Below, one piece after another: positions 1-8,504 of a DNA stretch of 52,778 bases. The notes beneath the pieces are model-generated. The model was not told the origin of the DNA. It saw only the letters and a program-made list of their open reading frames with translations, and did not search any database. The translations under genes and the position numbers were made by a program. This DNA is from Symbiodinium natans (Eukaryota > Sar > Dinophyceae > Suessiales > Symbiodiniaceae), in NCBI GenBank assembly GCA_905221605.1, contig CAJNDS010000477.1, forward strand, positions 77,501-130,278. The letters run 5' to 3'. Positions within the stretch are counted from its first letter, which is position 1; each line of letters opens with the position of its first letter.

Positions 1-146
1 AATTCTAGAGAAGTGTTGTGCCAAGACGACGTTTTCATGGAACATCTTTTTGTACCTTTTTGTTCAGCATTGTCTGAAGAAACAGCTTCTCATGCGATCT
101 CCATCCACTGTTCGAACCTTTTAATTTTTGCCGGTTGTCTGCGCAG

Positions 147-2794
147 GAAGTTTTGCAGCACCTGGAAAAGTTGGAGCAGGACTGCGTCGGTTCAACAGGC
201 AGTGAAGCATGCTTCGCTGCGTTTCTGCCATCCCGAAATCTTGTAGATGCTTGCACTTCACGCCGTTCATGCTGCCTGACAGGATAATCTCGACTGCCCG
301 ATTTGCCTGAGCACCATCGAGGCGCAAGATTGCCAGGTCACTGCCTGCGGCCACCTCTTCTGCCACTTGGGTGGAAGACAACAGTTGGTTGCATGAGCGT
401 CCCTGAACACCCTTGAGAGCTTTGCTTTACGGTTTGAGAATTGTTCCTGCAGGCAAAGAATGCATTACGAGTACCTTGACTTATCTGAGAGCGTTGTCGT
501 GTAGATGCTCTGAGAGGGAAGGAGGCGATATGTGTCGGAAACTGAGGCTGGCTGGGCAAGCGAGGTAAGTGCCCCACCTGCAACACGCAGCTAAAGCTGC
601 CAAGTGGGGTGGCTTCGGCCGAGGACGTGCTGTCGCGACAGAAGGCCCCAAAGAGCTCTCGCGTTTTCTCTTTGAGTTTTTGTTCGTGTTTTTTCCCCCG
701 GATCAGGAAGCTGCCTGCAAGGGCCGCATTGCTCGCTTCGGATCCAAAATTGAGGCACGGCGTATCACAGCATGATATGAAATGATATGAACTCATGCGA
801 TCAAGGCTCCGTGATCCATGTGTTACGCGCCCGCACGAGCTGCAAGTGTGTCATGGGTCGTGTTGGAAAATCCGAGCAGGCATTGTTTCCGAGTGTGATC
901 TCGGGCATGCGTTCGCCCAGATGATTTGGAGGAAGGTCTTTGAAGCAGCTTGCCTGCCAGGCGGTGTGCACCCAGCTCAACAGCATCTGGAGCAACGAGC
1001 CTAAGGCAAAGGTGATCGTTTTTGTTCAGTTCGAGGTCCTGCGAAAGAATCTTGATTGAACGGAGATTTATGCTCTGTTCCTGGCTTCATGTTGCTGCTC
1101 CAATTGCACCTGTCCAAAGTCCTCTTGCGAATCATCGTCGCTTTCTTGGCCTTGCGCGCCCAAAGGGGCTACATGAAGAGCCACCACATTGGTTTCCGTG
1201 AAGCATTTTGTGATCGTTCGTGGCCATGGTTCCCTGAGTTCTCTGAGCCGAGGAAGTTGGAGCATGCGCTTGCAGAACTCGACCTGCCCTGCCTGACTTT
1301 GAAGGGAACCGTCTTCGAGCGGCGACGTGTGATTCGGTGCTTTCATGCCGAGGGGCTGCTTGGATGACTAGACGCATCAGGCTTCATACAGATTCGGGTG
1401 CAAATCAGACTGGTCAATCCTTAACAAACCTTCCCTTCAATCCTGATCGGATGCCAAGGCATGAGAACAAAATCCTGTTGCTCTCACTGGAGAGAAGCCC
1501 ATCTGGCATGAATCTGGTTTGTTCCAGCCTGAGACTGCAGCTGCAAGAGGGCATTCCACAATTGGTTCACATATATTGGCCCTCACATCTCTCCTTATTT
1601 CCTTAGGCTGTCACCATCTGCTGCTGGTTCACCCGATGGCTGCCGAGAACCGTGATGCTGCCCTAAGCTTCGAGCGCCAGGCGAATTTGCCAAAGTCCTC
1701 CGCAATGCAAAGTGAGGCTATGTAAGGCTTTCTCCAGTTTGGTCTTCCACAGTATTTGAATGTACTTGACTACCGTAGCAGCGCGCGTGCACCTGGCCCC
1801 GGCCGTGCAGGGGTTCTTTGCCTTTTCAAACTCAATCCGCGCACATCGCGCCCTCCGGGTGCTTGGGCCGTGGTACCCACTGTAGCAAGTAAGAACCGAA
1901 AGAGATCCTGTTCATTCACATGTCTCTTCGGCTGTTGCGTAATCAAGTTCTCCTGCCTATCCTCAGTCCGGACGTGCGCGCAGGGACCAGGCGTCCGCGC
2001 TCCTGGACTTGGGCATATAGGAGCCGAATAGGACTCTATTCATGTCCTATTCCAACTTAATCCTGGTCACCTTGCCAGCCTCAGTGCCTTGACTTCATGT
2101 AACATAGACACTTCGTATATTCCCCCGCAAAGCTGGGCGGCTTGCTACATTCTGAGCGGATGCTTGATATCCCTTTCGAATCTGGTCAAACATTTGCTGA
2201 AGAACCTGTCAAGGATTCAAAGTTTGTGGCTCCATTCGGGCCTATCCTGGACCAAATGAGAAGTAGCAGCCATAAGTCATACAGCCCGTCAAGAAATAAA
2301 GTATGAACCAGTAGATTTGTCTCTACTGCAGCATGTTTCGGTGGAAAGGCGATCGGCCGCGTGAGGCGACAAGGGCAGAAGCACAATGTGCACGTGTCCC
2401 TCATCTGGGCAAAGGCATGGAAGCCTTAGCTTGACTGGATTGAACGCTTGCATGCTCATAAGAGATCCTACAGCAGTTGCAAAACTTTGGACTTCAGAAT
2501 TTTGAAGATTCTGAAGGCTTGTGACTGCAGCTTTAGGTATCGCTTCTACGTCCGTGACACAATGGAGGAGCTGGCACATCATGATGCGCCTTGCAAGTAT
2601 GATGAACACATGGGGAACATACCATTGAAAGTATGAGTGCCAAAGCAGAGAGTGTTGGCAGGAGGAGATGGTGCACAAGCACCACGACGAGCTACTGAAG
2701 GGGAAGGACAGCAAGGAGGAGTCGCCCGATGGCAAGGAGGAGGGTGCGGGCCCCGTGGGCGATGCGGGCAGCAGCACCGACCCGCCAAGGCCAG
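147..2794 (+). CDS. SNF2-family helicase with RING finger (Rad5/SHPRH-like), C-terminal exons, 5' partial
   Basis: Spliced + strand exons rebuild the C-terminal half of a RING-type SNF2 helicase, a nuclear ATP-driven remodeller with likely ubiquitin E3 activity. Exons read by eye: 147-242; 283-370 (RING, CPIC at 295-306 and CGHLFC at 346-363); 453-564 (rest of RING); 707-754 (FGSKIE); 961-~1050 (KVIVFVQFEVLRK, start of HELICc); 1253-1349 (LPCLTLKG and VIRCF); 1466-1516 (LLLSLERSPSGMNL); 1607-1680 (HHLLLVHPM, FERQ); 2349-2395 (AIGRVRRQGQ, motif VI); 2531-2596 (YRFYVRDTMEEL); 2649-2794 (acidic low-complexity tail). The motifs occur in the family's fixed order, which is the main evidence. The ATPase N-lobe would lie upstream of the window. 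Intron 243-282 is only 40 nt. Donors appear to be GT, GC (755, 1681) and GA (1350). The frame does not carry through 453-564, so an indel or pseudogene is possible. Exact edges are uncertain. Confidence 0.72.
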
Positions 2795-2889
2795 TGTCAG
2801 TACTTTTTCACATCACGCGATTGGCAACGAGCAATCCTCAGCATCGTCCATGCTCATATTGGCAGGGGAGCTTCTGAGTTCCAAGCTTT

Positions 2890-3171
2890 GTGATTGGGAC
2901 ATGCTTGGCCTACATCGTCTTCACCAAAAGTTCCTTGACGAAGCGACGGCAACTTTGTCGCAGGCCCAGTCTATTGTCATCGCCGTGTGGCCATGTCGCT
3001 ATCCGTATGCCCAACTCTGTACCGAGGTGGAAGTGGCATGGTGGCTCTCCACATGAGCTTGACAAGATGCAGAATCAGGGTCCGGAAAGAGATGACATTG
3101 CACAGCCCTTGCAGGGCTCCGGTTCGCCGGGAGGTGTCTCTGACACTCCGAGGTGGCGACATTTAGCTTAG
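2890..3171 (+). CDS. Possible terminal exon of the SNF2/RING helicase gene
   Basis: An open frame ends in TAG at 3169-3171. Its last ~45 codons (from about 3030) are hydrophilic and gene-like (HELDKMQNQGPERDD), and it follows the acidic tail exon of the helicase on the same strand. I could not fix an acceptor whose codon phase agrees with the exon ending at 2794, so membership in that gene is a guess. Nothing in it matches a domain I know. Confidence 0.25.
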   Translation: MIGTCLAYIVFTKSSLTKRRQLCRRPSLLSSPCGHVAIRMPNSVPRWKWHGGSPHELDKMQNQGPERDDIAQPLQGSGSPGGVSDTPRWRHLA

Positions 3172-3232
3172 CGCAGAGCTGCCCAACGCGGCAGCAGATT
3201 TCAGCTCGGTCACGGGGGGCCTTTAGGAAGCA

Positions 3233-3272
3233 CTTCCTAGATCTTCCTAGATCTTCCTAGATCTTCCTAGAT
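3233..3272. repeat. Short 10-bp tandem repeat
   Basis: Four near-perfect copies of CTTCCTAGAT in a row, just downstream of the helicase gene. No function is apparent. Confidence 0.85.
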
Positions 3273-4690
3273 TCTGCTGTTCCAAGCTGGCAACTTTATT
3301 TTGTGTGGCCACGTTTGACATATCCTCCACTCCGCGGCGAGCTTTGGTGGGGATGCGGGGGCTTGCTGTTGACTTGAAGGCAGTGAGGCCAACTGAGACA
3401 TGCACGAGCTCAGAGACAGCAAACTGTCTGGGAGACCACATCTGCACGTATGAGCTGTCTTTGTCCTCGTGTATGCCAGATATGTCATTGAGACAAATGA
3501 CATCGTCGAACGTATCGTAGTGAAGACCCAAGGGCATTTTCCTCTACTTTGCCTTTGTCTTGGTCGCTACAGAATTTCATTGTGGGCTGGGAAAGGGGCG
3601 GTTAAAAACAAAGTTTTGCATGACCACGAAATTGTCGTGATCCGTGTGTTCAGAACTTGGCCGCATGCTTGTTTAGACTCAGTTTCGACATGCCAAGGAG
3701 GACACAAACCGACACAAGTCACCTCAGCTTGAGCAGTTTCAGTGCCTGTGCCAGGCTGCCTTGGAATCATTGACCAGCCAGCCCGAAGTTCACGCCGGAG
3801 AAGCTGCCTCAAGCTTGCAGGGTTAGTGGGTTCGTGGCAGATGGAGCAACTCTGCCAGTCTCAGGTCATACGCTTCTATGCGGTGCCCTTGCGCAGATCC
3901 ATTCTCCAGCAGTATCCAAGGAATGTGATGCTTGAGTCGAGTTGGCAGGTGTTGGGAGCAACTCTTTCTCCATCTTGCCAGGAGCAGTGCGGCGGAGCTT
4001 GTCCAGAGCTTGGCGAAGCTATTGAGGTGGGCCAGCTTGCCAAAACTTGATGGGGCAGTTCTGGGCAGCCGTGCCGCAGTTTTCTTTCCTTGCGACGATG
4101 TCATCCCAGACCACCTCCATTGACAATGCATCCAAGCATTGTTCCCACCCGATTTGTAAAGACGTCCACGGGGAACAAAAACGAGAAACAGCATAGCCGT
4201 TGACGGCCGCCCTTTTCAGCACGAAGCCACACAGGCTCGAGCCAACGTGAATCGGGTGATCCTTTTGAGGATCCCTGGACACCAGCCTAGATGGCACTTG
4301 AACAACTCCGACCCGACGAGTACGGGCGAAGATAGTGTCCCCCGGTGCTTCTAAATCAACCGAACATAAACCAGTCCGGGAGAAGAACTTTCAGCAACAG
4401 GCCAGGACTCAGAAGGCATTTAGGCTAGCTCTGGACATTGTTCACGGCTTCCAAGACAAGCTCCCCCCACATGATTCATGGGTTTCATGGAGCTCGGAAG
4501 AGTATGACGTAGAAAGTGGTTGAGTTCCAAGGCTGCGGAAAGACACAACAGCCCACTCGCACCACAATATGCTCTCGCGCCTGAGGGCTTCCTCTGCTTG
4601 AGCAATGTGACATCCAACCTCCTGCAGCACTTGCGTGTGTGCATGTTCGTAGTCTGGAGTCTAAATGAGTCTGGAGATTGAATGCGCACG
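3247..4690 (-). other. Flank of element 1: possible decayed minus-strand coding sequence
   Basis: No certain gene. Several minus-strand stretches read like protein but in different frames: 3247-3537 (FDDVICLNDISGIHEDKD), 4019-4297 (WEQCLDALSMEVVWDDIV) and 4442-4630 (VGCHIAQAEEALRRES). Frame changes and stops separate them, so they may be exons or remnants of one broken gene or old mobile element. I recognise no domain. A + strand frame at 3742-4050 is also open, so the strand is not certain. Element 1 starts directly after this stretch and may have inserted into it. Confidence 0.3.
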
Positions 4691-4695
4691 GATGC

Positions 4696-4700
4696 ACGCG
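4696..4700. repeat. Target-site duplication of element 1, left copy
   Basis: ACGCG immediately before the 5' LTR, matched by ACGCG at 18331-18335 right after the 3' LTR. Five bp is the usual copia length. Confidence 0.85.
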
Positions 4701-4861
4701 GTATTGTTTATCTTCGGATAACGTACTCGTTTTCCATGTTGTGCATACCAATGTGTGTTACTTATTGCATTACTGCTCACAGCCCTCTGAGAAAATAGTG
4801 CGCACAGTTCTCATGGCTTAACGGCATCTACTCTGTCTGGGGTGGTATAACCTGAATCTAT
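4701..4861 (+). repeat. 5' LTR of element 1
   Basis: 161 bp starting GTATTGTTTATC and ending CTGAATCTAT. It aligns without gaps to 18170-18330 with three differences: one near 4763 (A versus G) and two adjacent ones at 4847-4848 (AT versus CA). It lacks the textbook TG...CA ends, but the ACGCG duplications fix the edges. It should carry the element's promoter and RNA start, which I cannot place by eye. Confidence 0.9.
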
Positions 4862-4879
4862 AGGTTATCAGCCGTAGAG
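4862..4879 (+). promoter_or_regulatory. Primer binding site of element 1 (anticodon-arm type)
   Basis: The sequence right after the 5' LTR reads AGGTTATCAGCCG. Its complement CGGCTGATAACCT contains CTGATAA, the form of a tRNA-Ile(GAU) anticodon loop. This resembles Drosophila copia, which primes from a tRNA half cut in the anticodon loop and has a PBS starting GGTTATG. The primer identity is inferred. The 7 nt AGGTTAT also pair with ATAACCT at 4847-4853 in the LTR end. Confidence 0.5.
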
Positions 4880-4911
4880 CTGGTACCCTTGGGTTTGCGT
4901 GCAATCAGTGC

Positions 4912-6333
4912 ATGAGTTCCTCTGAACTGGTACCAACAGAAGTTGCGACATCTGTGGTCGCCTCTAGCGACTTGGAGGACGAGATGGCGTCTCTGCCAGC
5001 AGAAGGAGAGCAGCTCTCAAACTTGGGAAGCCAAGGGTTAGCCACTCTTGGTAGCCCTGGGATCAACGTTTTCGGTGGCGCAGGAGAAACTCCTTTTAGA
5101 CCCACTAACCCTAATGCTGCTACACCTATTGCTGCGCAATTGCATCTCCACAGGCAACAGTTCCAACAGAACATAGGTATCAACATAGGTTTGTCAGAAG
5201 ATGAGGTCCGTGCACGACTTAGCTTACTAGAGTCTGAAGCTGAACGCAGGCACCAAGGCTTGATGGAAGCTATGAGAGCGACAGCTGAGCAGAATTTCGC
5301 AAACGCGGAAGAAGAAGCCAACAGCGTACACAGACAGGTTGTCGCGTCCCTTGAAGCAACACTTGCCAACAGTGAGCTAGATAGCGCTAGAAACGCCGGT
5401 TTACTGATGCAGGAGTTGAGGATGCGTGACCACCACCTGCAGAGCGAAGCACAAATGTACAGAAGCGCGAAACAAAGTTTTGAACGCAGTGAGCAGTTGA
5501 GGGAGCAAAACCTCCAAGAAGTTGAGGGAAACAAGCAGTTAGCGTTGCTTCAATTCGGGTCATACCTGAAGAAGAACTATGACGAGCACGTCGAAACGCT
5601 AAGGAGTGAACTTGCAGAACTAAGGACTGAGTTTTCAACAACTGAGGATGCGATGTATCGGCAGAACGATAGCCTCCAGGATGAGGTGTCGTCCCTAGAG
5701 AACGCACTAAGGAGAGAGCAAGAGCAAGTCGCTCAGCTCCGCCACTTGCCTCAGGGAACCACTGCCGGTGCGAGTCAAGCGCCCAATCCGCTAACTCCTC
5801 AGATGATGAACCCGTCAACACCTCAGTTTCCTAACCCGCTGTTCAATCAACCTCCTCAGCCAGTGCCGACAGGGCCCCCAGGCTTTCAAGCCCCCGCAGG
5901 CCCAAGCTCGTCAGACCCCGGTGTAATTCCGGAGTCACTAAAAGCATTAGCTGCTAATTTCCTGAGCAACAACAACCAAGTCACTGCAACACCTCCTGGT
6001 CTTTTTCCCGCAGGTGCGCCCCAACCCTCAGGTATGCCGACGGCGTCAGCCGGACAGTTGCCTCCCGGGCTAGCTTCCCAAACCGGACAGCTGCTTGGTT
6101 CGCAAACTGCGGCCCCTGCGGGCACGCCGGGTAGCGCGGGAGACCAAAGTACAGTAGCTTTGCAACAAGCACTCTTAGAAGCTGCGAAGTTTTTAAAGGG
6201 TGAGAAAACCCCTGAAGAAGACAAACCCAAAGTCAAAGAAGCCGATGTGGTCAAGCTCCCAGATCTTTCCCAATCCGGAAACCTATCGCTCTTGGAAAAC
6301 AGCTACAAGGGAAGCAGTAAGGGCTGCGTCTGA
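4912..6333 (+). CDS. gag: Element 1 Gag, N-terminal part (coiled coil plus Pro/Gln-rich)
   Basis: 473 codons from the ATG at 4912, the first good ATG after the PBS. Residues ~85-280 are a long charged heptad-rich coiled coil, probably for multimerisation of the particle protein. After that comes a Pro/Gln/Gly-rich linker (residues ~285-430) with many PxPP and GxPPG runs. The last ~25 codons after about 6260 look out of frame: the natural continuation (NPETYRSWKTATREAV) is in the next frame, in the CDS starting at 6200. A +1 change at CTT-TCC-C (6259-6265) would fuse the two. This could be an indel or Ty1-like programmed shifting. Element 2 has the same layout in one uninterrupted frame. Confidence 0.8.
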   Translation: MSSSELVPTEVATSVVASSDLEDEMASLPAEGEQLSNLGSQGLATLGSPGINVFGGAGETPFRPTNPNAATPIAAQLHLHRQQFQQNIGINIGLSEDEVRARLSLLESEAERRHQGLMEAMRATAEQNFANAEEEANSVHRQVVASLEATLANSELDSARNAGLLMQELRMRDHHLQSEAQMYRSAKQSFERSEQLREQNLQEVEGNKQLALLQFGSYLKKNYDEHVETLRSELAELRTEFSTTEDAMYRQNDSLQDEVSSLENALRREQEQVAQLRHLPQGTTAGASQAPNPLTPQMMNPSTPQFPNPLFNQPPQPVPTGPPGFQAPAGPSSSDPGVIPESLKALAANFLSNNNQVTATPPGLFPAGAPQPSGMPTASAGQLPPGLASQTGQLLGSQTAAPAGTPGSAGDQSTVALQQALLEAAKFLKGEKTPEEDKPKVKEADVVKLPDLSQSGNLSLLENSYKGSSKGCV

Positions 6334-8485
6334 TAGGCCGGATGCTGCTTTTAAGTGGATCCTTGAGGTCTACGAAAACGGAGCAAGCCACGAACAGCTC
6401 AGGGATCCCGGCATCTTCTTGACGCTGGATACCAAGATCCTAGCCGCTTTGACCAAGGTCGCCAAAGGCGAACTTGCCCGCCAAGTGCTCAACTTCAAGG
6501 AGTCTGAGGCAGTAGCAGGCAGGGCTGTAAGGGGTAGACAAGTTTTGTTCATGTTTGAGCAACATTTCAAAACCAATGAAGCTGCGGGATCTCTTTACTC
6601 AGTAGAGGATCTTCTCAAGGTTGCACTGCTAGGTGACGACTTGACCACGTTCATCTACAACTGGGACTCTGTAGTGGCCGGTTTGAGTCACAAACCCGAT
6701 GAAACCACGCTGAGAGATATCTTCCTTCGTCAAATCCGGAAGTCGACTAGGATGAAATATGACTTGGAAATTTACGATCGTGCCAAGGAGGGAACCTCCA
6801 CGCATTCGTACGAGTTCCTGGTCGAATCGATTCGAAACCTTCTCAACCGCGAACGTATGCGGAAGAATCGAGATCGCATCGCTAAGTCGCATGGCGACCG
6901 ATTCGGTGCTCCTGTCTTAGATCCTAGAGCCGGACGCCCCCCTTCGAGGGGAGGCCGGGAAAGGACTCCCTCGCGTGGCAGCTCAAGGTCCAGGGCCTCA
7001 TCGCAGAGGTCTCCAAGCAGATCCCCAGGTAGGTCACAAAGTCCCAAACGCGGTGTTTGCTACGACTTTCAAAAGGGCAAGTGCAAAAAGGGTGACAAGT
7101 GCAAGTATGAGCGCAGGAAACGTGACCCAAGCCCGAAAGGAAAGTCCAAAGAAGTGTGTACCTTCTGGAAGAAGGGTAAATGCACTCGTGGGAATAAGTG
7201 TCGTTTTCTCCACAAAGACAGATCTCAGTCGCCTTCTGCGGCTCCCACTGCGGAAGCTGCGACACCAGCCTCAAAGCCCGAGAAAGCTAGGTCACCTTCC
7301 CCAGCGCCGAAGAACAAGCGCAAGCCCAGCAGGGGACGTTCAAGGGAAAAGGACAAGCACGCAGCTTGCTGTGTGTCTTTCGCAGCCGCGGCCCCAGCTG
7401 GACCAAGGGATGAGCCTAGTGTCAAGGGTGAGGATTACTGGGAGGTCGACTTCAAAAGAAAGGAGGTTGTGAGACACCATTGTTCCTACAGGTCAGAAAT
7501 GTTTAACCCGACTTCGCAGGATTGCCCAATGGATCTTCGCAATTTGGGGAGCATGGCTGTTGCCGTCAAGACATTGCCAGTGGCCCCATTTGCTGAGAAA
7601 GAGTCGTGGAACTGGAGGTCCAAGCGATCACAACAGAACACGACCCCTTGGGTAGGCAAAACAGTCTTCAAAATCAAGGACCCAAATCGCAAGCTTAGGT
7701 TTAGTGACAAGGTCCGCGTTTACCAAGTCCCAATGGACAAATGCATCAAGTTGATTCGCAAGCCAAGACAGTTCTCTGTATGCTACTTAGATGAAAGGTC
7801 CTGCCCCAAATCATCCAAAGATGACAGAGAGTGCGCCAAGAACGTAGTCTTAGAGTTGGCCAACGTCGTTCAAGCTTCGTTGCGTGGCGAAAGCGTAGAC
7901 TGTGACTACGAGTGCGAGGACGAAACGTCACTCACATGCGAATGCTGTGAGAACTTCGGCCGTGCAGCCGAGCTCGCCTGTCCGAGTGCCGTCGACTACC
8001 TGGAGTTCCTTGCGGACACGGGCAGCGAAGAGGACCTTATCAGTCGCGCGGACCATGCAGCCCACTTTGGGGACGTGCCGGTGAACAGTGCCTCTAGGCA
8101 TGTCAACCTTATTACCGCGAACGGTTCTATTAAGGGTGACAAGTCGGTGCAGCTCGAAGTTCCCGAATTTGGCGGAAAGTTGGAGTGTTACTTGCTTGAC
8201 AGCACACCTCCTGTATTCTCTGTAGGCAGACGGTGTATGGAGGACGGTTTCGAATTTCATTGGTACCCTAAGAAAGCCCCGTATTTCATCTCGCCTGAGG
8301 GAAAGAAGCTTAGGTGTCGAATGCGAGGTATGGTGCCAGTGATAGCCAGCGATACACTCGCAGCTCCTGCGATCCAGGAGGGCCCCACTAGTTCCGTAGG
8401 AAGCCAAGTCTTCAGTGTCCCGGAACCCACGCAGGAAACAACTTGCGCTGTGGCTGAGGTTGATGCTGAGGGTTTTCAGGAGTAA
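6200..8485 (+). CDS. Element 1 Gag core with CCCH zinc fingers, and aspartic protease
   Basis: Open frame of 761 codons; meaningful sequence starts near 6262, so the nominal start is not a true initiation site. The first ~230 residues form a helical capsid-like region ending in an RS-rich basic stretch (6930-7050). Two CCCH-type fingers follow: 7058-~7105, whose final His is missing, and 7157-7213 (VCTFWKKGKC...CRFLH), which is complete. Such fingers replace the CCHC knuckle usual in copia Gag. Near 7430 is an EDYWEVD...WVGKTVF block that recurs inside pol. The protease active site is DTG at 8015-8023 (FLADTGSEEDLIS), with a copia-like flap and tail (PPVFSVGRRCMEDGF). It ends with TAA at 8483-8485, overlapping the pol frame by 22 nt. 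Confidence 0.82.
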   Translation: MRKPLKKTNPKSKKPMWSSSQIFPNPETYRSWKTATREAVRAASDRPDAAFKWILEVYENGASHEQLRDPGIFLTLDTKILAALTKVAKGELARQVLNFKESEAVAGRAVRGRQVLFMFEQHFKTNEAAGSLYSVEDLLKVALLGDDLTTFIYNWDSVVAGLSHKPDETTLRDIFLRQIRKSTRMKYDLEIYDRAKEGTSTHSYEFLVESIRNLLNRERMRKNRDRIAKSHGDRFGAPVLDPRAGRPPSRGGRERTPSRGSSRSRASSQRSPSRSPGRSQSPKRGVCYDFQKGKCKKGDKCKYERRKRDPSPKGKSKEVCTFWKKGKCTRGNKCRFLHKDRSQSPSAAPTAEAATPASKPEKARSPSPAPKNKRKPSRGRSREKDKHAACCVSFAAAAPAGPRDEPSVKGEDYWEVDFKRKEVVRHHCSYRSEMFNPTSQDCPMDLRNLGSMAVAVKTLPVAPFAEKESWNWRSKRSQQNTTPWVGKTVFKIKDPNRKLRFSDKVRVYQVPMDKCIKLIRKPRQFSVCYLDERSCPKSSKDDRECAKNVVLELANVVQASLRGESVDCDYECEDETSLTCECCENFGRAAELACPSAVDYLEFLADTGSEEDLISRADHAAHFGDVPVNSASRHVNLITANGSIKGDKSVQLEVPEFGGKLECYLLDSTPPVFSVGRRCMEDGFEFHWYPKKAPYFISPEGKKLRCRMRGMVPVIASDTLAAPAIQEGPTSSVGSQVFSVPEPTQETTCAVAEVDAEGFQE

Positions 8486-8504
8486 GCCGCCCATATGGGT
8501 TGGC
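8470..8504 (+). promoter_or_regulatory. Candidate -1 ribosomal frameshift signal between protease and integrase frames
   Basis: In the protease frame the codons read gaG GGT TTT, giving the X-XXY-YYZ slippery heptamer GGGTTTT at 8470-8476. A 9-nt spacer holds the TAA stop. A potential hairpin then follows at 8486-8504, with arms GCC/GGC and CCC/GGG around an ATAT loop. A -1 slip here moves ribosomes into the frame of the 8500-15549 polyprotein, which is open from 8464. All three parts sit where a functional signal would need them. A simple indel in this copy remains possible. Confidence 0.5.

Noticed and set aside
5387-5821. Minus-strand frames opposite gag (4905-5534, 5387-5821)
   Set aside because: Serine/leucine-rich shadows of the coiled-coil coding strand.
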